From the NCBI GenBank assembly GCA_937919015.1, contig CALFPN010000147.1, positions 1-18,508 of the forward strand: 18,508 nt of DNA, read 5' to 3'. Each line of letters starts with the position of its first letter. Within the stretch, counting starts at the first letter, position 1. The position numbers were made by a program, and so were the translations under genes. Source of the DNA: an uncultured Clostridia bacterium (GTDB lineage: Bacteria; Bacillota; Clostridia; Lachnospirales; Anaerotignaceae). Under the pieces are notes generated by a model, which worked only from the letters and a program-made list of their open reading frames with translations, was not told where the DNA came from and did not search any database. Shown here piece after piece: positions 7,479 to 14,639 of this stretch.

Positions 7479-9014
7479 TTATCTCTTTTTCAAAAGTGTG
7501 TTCAGCAACCCTCTCTTCAGAGCCTTCACGCCCACATCCATCAGTTCCTTCTGGATCTTCTCTTTGCGTTTTTCCGCCGCCTTGCGTCTCTTTTCTTCCT
7601 GTCTTTCCAGTTCCTTCTGCCGCTTCAGTTCGGCTTTTTCCCGTTCTTTTTCTTCCTTCGCCAAACGTTTTTCTTCTTCCTTGGCTGTCTTTTCCGCTGC
7701 TGCCGCTTCGGCCTCTGCCTGTTCCTCCTTAGCGGCTTTTTCCGTCAGCACTTCGTAAGCGGATGCATTATCTACCGTTTCATCGTATTTTTCCATGCCA
7801 TCCTTCATCAGGGCTGCACTTCTGGACGCTTCATCGGCCGCCGCCATCAAGCTCTGAGGGCAGATGATAGAGGTATGCTGCACCATCTGGGGCATACCTT
7901 CCTCATTCAGGCAGGAAACCAATGCTTTGCCAACGCCCAGCTCACAGATCAAATCTTCTGTCTTGAAAGCGGGATTTTCGCGGAAGGACTGGGCAGCCAC
8001 GCGCACCGCCTTTCTTTCCCCAGGGGTATAGGCACGCAGGGCGTGCTGCACACGATGGCTCAGCTGAGCCAGAACGGAATCAGGGATATCACCGGGGCTC
8101 TGGGTCACAAAATAAATGCCGCCCCCTTTGGAACGGATCAGTTTTACCACCTGTTCCACCTTCTGCACCAATGCTTTCGGCGCATCAGAGAACAGCATAT
8201 GGGCTTCGTCGAAGAAAAATACCAGCTTCGGCTTCTCCATATCCCCTTCTTCGGGCAGGGTTTCAAACAGTTCGGACAGCATCCACAAAAGGAAGCTGGA
8301 ATACAGCTTGGGGTTCTGCATCAGTTTCACGCAGTCAAGGATATTCACCATCCCCCTGCCGTTTTCATCACAGCGCATCCAATCCATGATATCCAAATCG
8401 GGTTCCCCAAAGAACAGTTCGCCGCCCTGATCCTCCAGCGGCAGCAATGCACGGGAGATACCGCCCAGAGACTGGGTGGTGATATTGCCGTATTCCACTG
8501 CAAATTCTTTTTTATGCTCATCCACGAAGCTCACCATGGCTCTGAGGTCTTTCAGATCGATCAGTTTCAGCCCCTTGTCATCGGCAATGCGGAAAATAAT
8601 ATTCATGACACCTTCCTGGGCAGGGGTCAGATCCAGAATACGGGCCAGCAGATCGGGCCCCATATCGGAAACCGTGATGCGCACAGGATGTCCCTTCTCC
8701 TGATAAATATCCCAGAACGTAACAGGATAACCTTTATATGCAAAGGAATCTCTGATGCCGAATTTGTCGATCCGCTTTTCCATGCTTTCCGACTGCTTGC
8801 CGGGGGCACACAGACCGGAAACGTCCCCTTTGGCGTCGCAAAGAAACACAGATACCCCTGCATCGGAAAAGGATTCTGCCATCACCTTCATGGTGATGGT
8901 CTTGCCTGTGCCGCTGGCACCGGCGATCAGACCATGGCGGTTCGCCATATTTAAGGGAAGAAATACTCTTTCTTCCTCAGCCAGACCCAAATAAATATTG
9001 TTATCCAAAAACAT
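7479..9014 (-). CDS. HerA/DUF853-family ATPase (YjgR-like)
   Basis: A P-loop ATPase of the HerA/FtsK helicase-translocase group, DUF853 branch; its cell role is not established. Walker A GASGTGKT is at 32-39, Walker B is KLVFFFDEAHMLF near residue 270, and sensor-like VTQSPGDIPDSVLAQLSHRVQHAL follows, all typical of the branch. Residues from roughly 425 to 495 are a highly charged Ala/Glu/Lys/Arg-rich stretch predicted to form a coiled coil, ending in a basic tail. I start at ATG 9012-9014 (511 aa) because GGAGGG lies 6 nt upstream; an in-frame start 12 codons earlier would overlap the promoter region. It is monocistronic, with its own promoter and terminator. No NurA-like nuclease partner is adjacent. 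Confidence 0.82.
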   Translation of the reverse strand: MFLDNNIYLGLAEEERVFLPLNMANRHGLIAGASGTGKTITMKVMAESFSDAGVSVFLCDAKGDVSGLCAPGKQSESMEKRIDKFGIRDSFAYKGYPVTFWDIYQEKGHPVRITVSDMGPDLLARILDLTPAQEGVMNIIFRIADDKGLKLIDLKDLRAMVSFVDEHKKEFAVEYGNITTQSLGGISRALLPLEDQGGELFFGEPDLDIMDWMRCDENGRGMVNILDCVKLMQNPKLYSSFLLWMLSELFETLPEEGDMEKPKLVFFFDEAHMLFSDAPKALVQKVEQVVKLIRSKGGGIYFVTQSPGDIPDSVLAQLSHRVQHALRAYTPGERKAVRVAAQSFRENPAFKTEDLICELGVGKALVSCLNEEGMPQMVQHTSIICPQSLMAAADEASRSAALMKDGMEKYDETVDNASAYEVLTEKAAKEEQAEAEAAAAEKTAKEEEKRLAKEEKEREKAELKRQKELERQEEKRRKAAEKRKEKIQKELMDVGVKALKRGLLNTLLKKR

Positions 9015-9062
9015 AGGCTTCCCTCCGCTCTGTTCTTTTGTCAAAAACATTTGTATTTTAAA

Positions 9063-9091
9063 ATTATACTATTTTTATACACTTTATGCAA
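9063..9091 (-). promoter_or_regulatory. promoter of the DUF853 ATPase gene
   Basis: TTGCAT (9086-9091) and TATAAT (9063-9068) on the minus strand are 17 bp apart and lie about 50 bp upstream of the chosen ATG at 9014. Confidence 0.7.
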
Positions 9092-9110
9092 CTTTTCCCC
9101 TTTCTTCCAT

Positions 9111-9137
9111 AAAAAAATCCCCCGTAAAAACGGGGGA
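9111..9137 (-). terminator. terminator of hcp
   Basis: An 8-bp stem TCCCCCGT / ACGGGGGA (9118-9125 with 9130-9137) with an AAAA loop is followed on the minus strand by seven T. It sits 9 nt beyond the hcp stop and is a strong intrinsic terminator. Confidence 0.9.
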
Positions 9138-9146
9138 ATCTTTTCT

Positions 9147-10793
9147 TTATGCATTTTCGCCGAAGAACAGTTTCATATCTTCTTCTACCGTTGTAATGCC
9201 GCCGATGCCGAAATTATCCACCAGCACCTTTGCCACATTGGGGCTGAGGAAAGCAGGCAGTGTAGGGCCCAGATGAATATTCTTCACGCCCAGATACAAC
9301 AGGGACAGCAGAACGATGACTGCTTTCTGTTCGTACCATGCAATGTTGTAAATGATAGGCAGGTCGTTAATATCTTCCAGACCGAATACTTCCTTCAGTT
9401 TCAGCGCGATGACTGCCAGAGAATAGGAGTCATTGCACTGGCCCGCATCCAGCACACGGGGGATGCCGCCGATCTCGCCCAGAGGCAGTTTGTTATATTT
9501 ATACTTCGCACAGCCGGCAGTCAGGATGACTGTATCCTGCGGCAGAGCTTTGGCAAAGTCTGTGTAGTAGTCACGGCTCTTCATTCTGCCGTCACAGCCG
9601 GCCATGACAACAAATTTTTTGATGGCACCGGATTTTACGGCATCCACCACTTTATCCGCCAGTGCCAGCACCTGTGCATGGGCAAAGCCGCCGATGATCT
9701 CGCCTGTTTCGATTTCCTGAGGGGCTGCGCACTGTTTTGCATGTTCGATGATGGCAGAGAAATCCTTTTCTTCGCCGATATCGCCTGCAATATGTTTACA
9801 GCCGGGGAAACCAGCCGCACCTGTGGTATACATACGGTCTTTGTAGCTGTCCTTAGGGGGAACGATACAGTTGGTTGTCATCAGGATAGGGCCGTTGAAG
9901 GACTCAAATTCCTCTTTCTGTTTCCACCAAGCATTGCCATAGTTGCCGAAGAAGTGGTCATATTTTTTGAAGGCAGGATAATAGTGGGCAGGCAGCATTT
10001 CAGAATGGGTATAGATATCCACACCACTATCTTTGGACTGTTCCAGCAGCATTTCCAGATCGCGCAGATCGTGGCCGGAAACCAGAATACCGGGGCGTTT
10101 GCCAACGCCGATATTTACTTTTGTAATTTCAGGATTGCCATAGGAAGATGTGTTGGCTCTGTCCAAAAGTTCCATGCCGCTGACACCGTATTTCCCTACT
10201 TCCATGGTCAGTGCAACCAGATCCGCCACAGATAAGCTGTCATCCAGTGTTGCCGCCAGTGCTTTCTGCAGGAAGGCATCCACTGCTTCATCCTGCTGCA
10301 GCAAAGCGTTTGCATGCTTGCTGTAAGCAGACAGACCCTTCAGACCATAGGTAATCAATTCCCTCAAACTGCGGATATCTTCATCATGGGTAGAAAGTAC
10401 ACCCACCTGCGCCGCTTTCTGTTCCAATGCCGTCTTTTCTTCCGCATACCAGAATGCCGCTGCGGGCAGTGCATCTTGATCTGCCACCTGCTTCAGCAAT
10501 TCTTCCTTGCAGCGCAGGGTATCCAGAATTCTTGCAAAGATCATCTCTTCATCAAAATTTGCATTTGTAATGGTAATAAACAGGTTCAATGTGACCATGT
10601 GGTTCACTTCCGCAGGCACAGATTTTCCTTCTTTTCTCAACTGCGTGGTCACTGCAGAAATGCCCTTGGATACATAAACCAGCAAGTCCTGCATGGCTGC
10701 TACCTGGGGTGTTTTCCCACAGACACCGATTCTTGTGCAGCCTTTGCAGCCTGCAGTTTCCTGACACTGATAACAAAACATTTGATTTTCCAT
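9147..10793 (-). CDS. hcp: hybrid cluster protein / hydroxylamine reductase, class I
   Basis: Cytosolic iron-sulfur protein that reduces hydroxylamine in vitro and is linked to nitric oxide and nitrosative stress protection. Near the N-terminus Cys7, Cys10, Cys19 and Cys25 form C-x2-C-x8-C-x5-C, the class I pattern of strict anaerobes that binds a [4Fe-4S] cluster; Cys16 is an extra. Hybrid-cluster segments are GHDLRDLE, TNCIVPP, GFPGCKHI, CNDSYSLAVIALKL and WYEQKAVIVL, supplying the expected His, Cys, Glu and Lys ligands. Length (548) fits the family. AAGGAGG precedes two consecutive ATG; the second (10793) has 7-nt spacing and the first (10796) has 4. It is monocistronic, and no hcr reductase gene is adjacent. 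Confidence 0.95.
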   Translation of the reverse strand: MENQMFCYQCQETAGCKGCTRIGVCGKTPQVAAMQDLLVYVSKGISAVTTQLRKEGKSVPAEVNHMVTLNLFITITNANFDEEMIFARILDTLRCKEELLKQVADQDALPAAAFWYAEEKTALEQKAAQVGVLSTHDEDIRSLRELITYGLKGLSAYSKHANALLQQDEAVDAFLQKALAATLDDSLSVADLVALTMEVGKYGVSGMELLDRANTSSYGNPEITKVNIGVGKRPGILVSGHDLRDLEMLLEQSKDSGVDIYTHSEMLPAHYYPAFKKYDHFFGNYGNAWWKQKEEFESFNGPILMTTNCIVPPKDSYKDRMYTTGAAGFPGCKHIAGDIGEEKDFSAIIEHAKQCAAPQEIETGEIIGGFAHAQVLALADKVVDAVKSGAIKKFVVMAGCDGRMKSRDYYTDFAKALPQDTVILTAGCAKYKYNKLPLGEIGGIPRVLDAGQCNDSYSLAVIALKLKEVFGLEDINDLPIIYNIAWYEQKAVIVLLSLLYLGVKNIHLGPTLPAFLSPNVAKVLVDNFGIGGITTVEEDMKLFFGENA

Positions 10794-10850
10794 CATATTT
10801 CCTCCTTAAACTCTATCTGAAAACACTTTTCTTTCTTTGCTTTTAGAGAA

Positions 10851-10893
10851 AGTATATCCCAGCTTTTACAACAAGTATGTTGTTATAACAACA
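10851..10893 (-). promoter_or_regulatory. hcp promoter with 16-bp palindromic activator box
   Basis: TATACT (10851-10856) is a good -10 on the minus strand, but no -35 hexamer stands at 17 bp. Instead the perfect palindrome TGTTGTTATAACAACA lies at 10878-10893, centred at 10885.5. With a start site predicted at 10844 this centre is -41.5, the class II position of Crp/Fnr-family activators. A second overlapping dyad, ACAACA-AGTA-TGTTGT, is at 10868-10883. A HcpR-like nitrosative-stress regulator is a reasonable guess; the regulator is not in the window. Confidence 0.65.
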
Positions 10894-10926
10894 ATATGAA
10901 AAAATTTTTATAAAATTTTCGCAAAG

Positions 10927-10949
10927 AAAAAAGCCGCGTTTCCGCGGCT
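10927..10949 (-). terminator. terminator of the thiW-thiM-thiED genes
   Basis: A 7-bp stem AGCCGCG / CGCGGCT (10932-10938 with 10943-10949) with a TTTC loop is followed on the minus strand by TTTTT. It lies about 40 nt past the thiED stop. Confidence 0.8.
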
Positions 10950-10990
10950 CAGATTTTCTTATTTTTCAGAATAGAAGTTCATCCTGATTT

Positions 10991-12430
10991 TTATTTCCAG
11001 TATTCCTTTTTCAAATCGAAGGCATGATCCATAGGGCCGCTGCCTGCCCCTAGATCCAGCATAGCAGAAAGCGCACCGGAGATATATCCCTTTGCCTTCT
11101 GCACCGCATCCGCCAAAGAACCGCCTTTTGCCAGATTAGCGGCAATGGCACTGGAAAGGGTACAGCCCGTGCCATGGGTATTGGGGTTATGGATGCGTTT
11201 GCCGTAAAACCATTGATTCACACCATGATGATACAGCAGGTCATTGGCATCGTTGATGCTGTGGCCGCCCTTCACCAAAACCGCACAGCCATAGGTATCG
11301 CCGATCTTCTTCGCTGCCTGTTCCATATCTTTTTCGTTTTCGATTTTCATTTCGGACAGGATCTCTGCTTCGGGAATATTGGGTGTCACCACCGCTGCCA
11401 GAGGCAGCAGCTTTTCCGCCAGCGCAGAAACGGCATCGGTCTTCATCAGGGAAGAACCGCTGGTGGCTACCATCACGGGATCGACCACGATATTTTCCGC
11501 CTGATATTCTTTCAGTTTCTCCGCGATCACTTGAATCAGCTCCACAGAGGAAACCATGCCGATCTTCACGGCATCGGGACGGATATCTGTAAAGATGCTG
11601 TCAATCTGCATGCCGAGAAATGCAGGAGAAACTTCAAAGATCCCCTGTACGCCGGTGGTGTTCTGAGCCGTCAGGGCCGTAATGGCACTCATGGCGTAAA
11701 CGCCGTTCATGGTCATGGTCTTCAGGTCTGCCTGAATCCCTGCGCCGCCGCTGCAGTCACTGCCTGCAATGGAGAGCACCGCTTTTTTCTCCGGACGCAC
11801 CATGGCTTCGGAAAGCAGGCGCAATTCCTTACATTCCTGTTCGATATCCTCCGCACTGAAAATGGCAGAAACCAGTGCCACGCCGTCTACATCCGTCCCC
11901 TTCAGCTCCAGCATGTTTTTCTTGCTGATGCCGCCGATGGCAACCACGGGAATATCCACCGCATCACAAATAGACTTTGCTGTTTCAAAGGAAACATCTT
12001 CCGCATCCAGCTTTGTGGAAGTAGTAAACATGGCCCCTACCCCCAGATAGTCTGCCCCGGCCTTCACTGCCGCCAAAGCCTGTTCCACATTTTTTGTAGA
12101 AACGCCGATGATCATCTCTTCTCCCACCAGCGCACGCACATTACCTGCCTCCATGTCGCTCTGCCCCACATGGATACCGTCGGCCTTACACTTGATTGCG
12201 ATCTCCACATTATCATTGACGATGAAAGGGACACCATATTTTTCACACAACGCCTTCATTTCCACCGCTTCCTGCAGGAAAGCTTCCTCGTCCAGCTCTT
12301 TTTCCCGCAGCTGCACACAGGTGGCACCGCCCTTCAGGGCATCCTCCACCTGCTCCATCAAAGTCTGCTTCCCTGTCCACATGCGGTCTGTCACCGCATA
12401 CAGGCGCATATATTCTTCTTTACATTTCAT
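10991..12430 (-). CDS. thiED: fused thiamin-phosphate synthase / HMP(-P) kinase (ThiE-ThiD)
   Basis: Bifunctional cytosolic enzyme. Residues about 8-210 are ThiE, joining HMP-PP with thiazole phosphate to give thiamin phosphate: QLREKE at 40-45, GIHVGQSD at 85-92, TTSTK diphosphate loop at 136-140, AIGGI at 164-168. Residues about 215-479 are ThiD, phosphorylating HMP and HMP-P: SIAGSDCSGGAGIQAD from 220, and HGTGCTLSS with the catalytic Cys at 423. Both active-site sets look intact. The order, ThiE first, is the reverse of the better-known ThiD-ThiE fusions. ATG 12430 was chosen because AAGGAG is 8 nt upstream; Met8 is a poorer alternative. thiM ends 12 nt upstream, so the genes are co-transcribed. 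Last gene of the thiamin cluster. Confidence 0.93.
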   Translation of the reverse strand: MKCKEEYMRLYAVTDRMWTGKQTLMEQVEDALKGGATCVQLREKELDEEAFLQEAVEMKALCEKYGVPFIVNDNVEIAIKCKADGIHVGQSDMEAGNVRALVGEEMIIGVSTKNVEQALAAVKAGADYLGVGAMFTTSTKLDAEDVSFETAKSICDAVDIPVVAIGGISKKNMLELKGTDVDGVALVSAIFSAEDIEQECKELRLLSEAMVRPEKKAVLSIAGSDCSGGAGIQADLKTMTMNGVYAMSAITALTAQNTTGVQGIFEVSPAFLGMQIDSIFTDIRPDAVKIGMVSSVELIQVIAEKLKEYQAENIVVDPVMVATSGSSLMKTDAVSALAEKLLPLAAVVTPNIPEAEILSEMKIENEKDMEQAAKKIGDTYGCAVLVKGGHSINDANDLLYHHGVNQWFYGKRIHNPNTHGTGCTLSSAIAANLAKGGSLADAVQKAKGYISGALSAMLDLGAGSGPMDHAFDLKKEYWK

Positions 12431-12442
12431 ATATCTCTCTCC

Positions 12443-13264
12443 TTAGAACACATCATAGTTTGCTGCGTTTTCCAGTTCTTCCCCCGTCAGGCGGAAAATG
12501 GCATCGATGATATAATTTCTGTATGTGGCATTGCCGTCCTGTTCCGTCAGTCTGGCATGGGCCTTTTCCCCACAGACGCCCATCAGGCAAACTGCGGCCG
12601 CCGCCGCTTCCAAGGGTGTTTCAGGATTGGCCGTTACATAGGCCGCCGTGATAGCAGAAAGCTGACAGCCGGTTCCTGTGATGGTACTCATCATCGGATG
12701 TCCATTATAGATGCAATATGCTTTTTCTCCATTTGCCACAATATCGATCGCCCCTGTGATGGCAATCACTGCTCCCGTTTTTTTCGCAAATTCTTTTGCA
12801 AAAGCCACCGCCTGTGCAAGATTTTCTTTTGTGACTGTATCCGCTACATCGGCATCTACCCCCCTTGCGCCGCCTTCGCCCAGAGCCAAAGCCTTGATTT
12901 CAGAAATATTCCCCCGAATAACGGTAAACTGTATGTTTTCCATCAGGTTCTTTGCTGTTTCTGTTCGCAGTTTGGAGGCACCTGCCCCAACAGGGTCCAG
13001 CACCGCAGGATGCCCCAGCTCGTTCGCCTTTTTGCCGGCTTTCTGCATGGCAGGGATGGTACGCTGGTTCAAAGTGCCGATATTGATATTTAACCCGCCG
13101 CAGATGGATGTGATCTCCTCCGCCTCCTCCGCATCATCAGCCATGATGGGAGAACCGCCGCAGGCCAGCAGCACATTGGCACAGTCATTTACCGTCACAT
13201 AATTTGTGATATTATGAATCAATGGGCAGGTCTTTCTCACGTTTTCCAACATTTCCTGAAACAT
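12443..13264 (-). CDS. thiM: hydroxyethylthiazole kinase
   Basis: Phosphorylates 4-methyl-5-(2-hydroxyethyl)thiazole with ATP, the salvage entry to the thiazole half of thiamin. The 273 residues match ThiM length. Recognisable segments are HNITNYVTVNDCANVLLACG near the N-terminus, MADDAEEAEEI, LDPVGAGAS, the VIRGNISEI nucleotide region and TGTGCQLSA, which carries the catalytic Cys of this ribokinase-fold family. GGAGG with an 8-nt spacer precedes ATG; thiW ends 14 nt upstream. It works directly downstream of ThiW, which is predicted to import its substrate. Confidence 0.95.
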   Translation of the reverse strand: MFQEMLENVRKTCPLIHNITNYVTVNDCANVLLACGGSPIMADDAEEAEEITSICGGLNINIGTLNQRTIPAMQKAGKKANELGHPAVLDPVGAGASKLRTETAKNLMENIQFTVIRGNISEIKALALGEGGARGVDADVADTVTKENLAQAVAFAKEFAKKTGAVIAITGAIDIVANGEKAYCIYNGHPMMSTITGTGCQLSAITAAYVTANPETPLEAAAAAVCLMGVCGEKAHARLTEQDGNATYRNYIIDAIFRLTGEELENAANYDVF

Positions 13265-13278
13265 TTCCCTTACCTCCT

Positions 13279-13782
13279 TTATTTATATGTTCCAAGTATG
13301 CCTGTATTTTTCAGAACCCCCAGCAAAACAGCTGAAAGGATCGCCCCACCTGCAGTAGAAATCAGGAAAGGAACGACATAGGCATAAAATGCAATCTCCC
13401 CTGCCTGCATTCCCATAAATAAGATGGCAATGGGATAGGCACAAAGCCCGCCTAAGATTGCCGTGCCAAAAACTTCAGCAATTAAAGTCAGGGGGATATT
13501 TTTGCTTTTCCAGAAGGCCAGCCCGCACAGCAACGCACCAAACATACTGCCGGGGAATGCCATCAGACTGCCAATCCCTAAAAGATTGCGGATAATGCTG
13601 GCACAAAAAGCCACGCTTACCCCATAGAAAGGCCCTAAAATAACAGCACATAAAATATTCACCATGTGTTGTACAGGGACACATTTGCTCCCGAAAACGG
13701 GAATATAAAATAAACTGCCGACCACTGCAACTGCACAGAGGATTCCGGCAAAGCATAATTTTCTCGTATCAGTGTGTTTCAT
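13279..13782 (-). CDS. thiW: thiazole-specific ECF transporter S component ThiW
   Basis: Small membrane protein of 167 residues with about five to six hydrophobic segments, predicted to be the substrate-binding (S) unit of an energy-coupling-factor transporter for hydroxyethylthiazole; the shared EcfAA'T module is not in the window. Family-typical segments are VQHMVNILCAVILGPFYG, SIIRNLLGIGSLMAFPGSM and FGALLCG. GGAG stands 9 nt before ATG. Immediately upstream is a structured leader with a 32-codon ORF that stops 17 nt before this start codon. The pairing with thiM supports thiazole salvage. The transport role is assigned in the literature mostly by co-regulation and gene context. Confidence 0.92.
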   Translation of the reverse strand: MKHTDTRKLCFAGILCAVAVVGSLFYIPVFGSKCVPVQHMVNILCAVILGPFYGVSVAFCASIIRNLLGIGSLMAFPGSMFGALLCGLAFWKSKNIPLTLIAEVFGTAILGGLCAYPIAILFMGMQAGEIAFYAYVVPFLISTAGGAILSAVLLGVLKNTGILGTYK

Positions 13783-13799
13783 TCTATTCGTCTCCTTTT

Positions 13800-13898
13800 T
13801 TATCGTTCAGGGAGAACGCAGACATAACAGCGTTCTCCCTGAATGGTATACTTTCCCCCTTGGGGATCATTCAGAAAAATATTCGGTCGAAACTTCAT
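13800..13898 (-). CDS. 32-residue small ORF in the thiW leader, CxxC peptide
   Basis: An ATG at 13896-13898, preceded by GAGAGG with a 5-nt spacer, opens a frame of 32 codons ending in TAA 13800-13802, only 17 nt before the thiW start. The peptide begins MKFRPNIFLND, contains KYTIQGE and a Cys24-x2-Cys27 pair, and ends LPER. I do not recognise it. Its last third is encoded by a 14-bp inverted repeat, and the two Cys codons lie in or next to the loop. It could be a small protein, a leader peptide whose translation affects folding of the leader RNA, or chance; a real ribosome binding site and tight placement before thiW favour translation. Confidence 0.4.
   Translation of the reverse strand: MKFRPNIFLNDPQGGKYTIQGERCYVCVLPER
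13806..13843 (-). repeat. perfect 14-bp inverted repeat upstream of thiW
   Basis: Arms TTCAGGGAGAACGC (13806-13819) and GCGTTCTCCCTGAA (13830-13843) are perfect complements around a 10-nt loop. Neither strand has a U tract after the stem, so it is not an intrinsic terminator. The distal arm end overlaps a competing hairpin made of CTGAATG (13840-13846) and CATTCAG (13868-13874); the two cannot form together. Confidence 0.75.
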
Positions 13899-14030
13899 GG
13901 CTTCCTCTCACGCCGGAACACGGCTTCCCATCGCTGTTATATCTCTGCAGGATACAAGGCGCTCCCCTTCTATCCTCCTGCCACACAGGTCGGTTTCCTT
14001 CGCGGAAACGATCAGAAATACACCTATTTA
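13860..14030 (-). ncRNA. structured leader RNA upstream of thiW, class not recognised
   Basis: The 266-nt gap between tenI and thiW is rich in local pairing: GTTTCC/GGAAAC around 13994-14010, AGGATA..AAGG/CCTT..TATCCT around 13950-13977, and GCCG/CGGC at 13912-13924. Short words recall known riboswitches. AATAGGTG (14021-14028), GGGGAGC (13961-13967), TGGGAAG (13924-13930) and GAAGCCA (13898-13904) appear in the order and rough spacing of a cobalamin aptamer. TGTGTGGCAGG (13977-13987), TGAGAGGAAG (13901-13910) and TTCGACC (13885-13891) also occur in the thiS TPP riboswitch of this window. Neither consensus is complete: the TPP pyrophosphate arm and the full B12 box are missing. It may be a divergent or degenerate riboswitch. 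Confidence 0.45.
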
Positions 14031-14048
14031 CTTGTAACAAATATGCTT

Positions 14049-14639
14049 TTATTTCAAAGCCTTTACATATTCTTTTACATCTTTACATCTCATCAGTCCG
14101 CTCATGATGCAGGCACCTTTTGCACCGGCATCTCGTACAGATTGAATATTCTCCCTTCCAATTCCGCCAATGGCATAAACCGGAATGGATACACTCTCAC
14201 AGACACGCTTCAGAAAATCCAGACCGCGAGGCTCCAGCCCTTTCTTGCAGTCTGTTGCGAAGACATGTCCTGCTGTGATATAAGTACAGCCCAGTCGTTC
14301 TGCCTCTTTTGCTTCCTCTGCCGAATGACAGGACGCACCGATGTGTTTAAACTTTTTTTTCTTTTCTTCATCCATCGTCCGCAGAATATATAAGGGAAGA
14401 TGAATATTTTCTGCCCCCAGTTCTATGGCTGCATCTATAAAACTATGCAGGATACAGGGCACTTTATATTTTTCACAAAGAAATAAAACTTTCTCCGCTA
14501 ATCTTTTGTATGCTTCTTCTGACAAATCTTTTTCCCTCAGGATGATCCCTTTAGGTCTATTTGCAGCGATTTCTTCTACTCTCTGCAGAAACGCATCTTC
14601 ACAGAGGCTTCTGTTTGTTACACATAAAATATCAGACAT
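14049..14639 (-). CDS. tenI: thiazole tautomerase (TenI-type, ThiE-like fold)
   Basis: A TIM-barrel protein of the thiamin-phosphate synthase superfamily, 196 residues. The ThiE diphosphate loop TTSTK is replaced by AGHVFATDCKKGLEPRGL, the wording of TenI, and the ThiE HVGQSD motif is changed to HLPLYIL, so it is probably not a second synthase. TenI turns the ThiG product into the aromatic thiazole carboxylate tautomer that ThiE uses. Start chosen at ATG 14639 (MSDILCVTNR), overlapping the thiH stop by 8 nt; an ATG four codons earlier is possible and no clear ribosome binding site decides between them, so coupling to thiH is likely. ThiE activity cannot be fully excluded. Confidence 0.82.
   Translation of the reverse strand: MSDILCVTNRSLCEDAFLQRVEEIAANRPKGIILREKDLSEEAYKRLAEKVLFLCEKYKVPCILHSFIDAAIELGAENIHLPLYILRTMDEEKKKKFKHIGASCHSAEEAKEAERLGCTYITAGHVFATDCKKGLEPRGLDFLKRVCESVSIPVYAIGGIGRENIQSVRDAGAKGACIMSGLMRCKDVKEYVKALK

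Noticed and set aside
7479..9014. HerA-NurA or other antiphage defence system
   Set aside because: The ATPase is of the DUF853/YjgR branch, stands alone with its own promoter and terminator, and has no nuclease, Sir2 or other defence partner beside it.
10878..10893. Rex-type redox operator at hcp
   Set aside because: Rex boxes have TTGTTAA and TTAACAA arms four bases apart; here the arms meet without such a gap, so the site fits another dyad-binding protein better.
13806..13843. Intrinsic terminator upstream of thiW
   Set aside because: The 14-bp stem has no U tract on either strand; AACGATAAAAAAGGAG follows on the coding strand, which instead contains the thiW ribosome binding site.
13860..14030. 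Calling the thiW leader a plain TPP riboswitch
   Set aside because: The HMP-arm-like words are present, but the invariant pyrophosphate arm (ACCTGA...GGATAA...CGTAGGG) is not found in its place, unlike the clear thiS aptamer.
13800..14048. Insertion element or its remnant between tenI and thiW
   Set aside because: No target-site duplication, transposase fragment or terminal repeats were seen; the single inverted repeat is internal to the leader.
14049..14639. Second thiamin-phosphate synthase (thiE)
   Set aside because: The diphosphate-binding TTSTK and HVGQ motifs are replaced by TenI-type sequences, and an intact ThiE domain exists in thiED.
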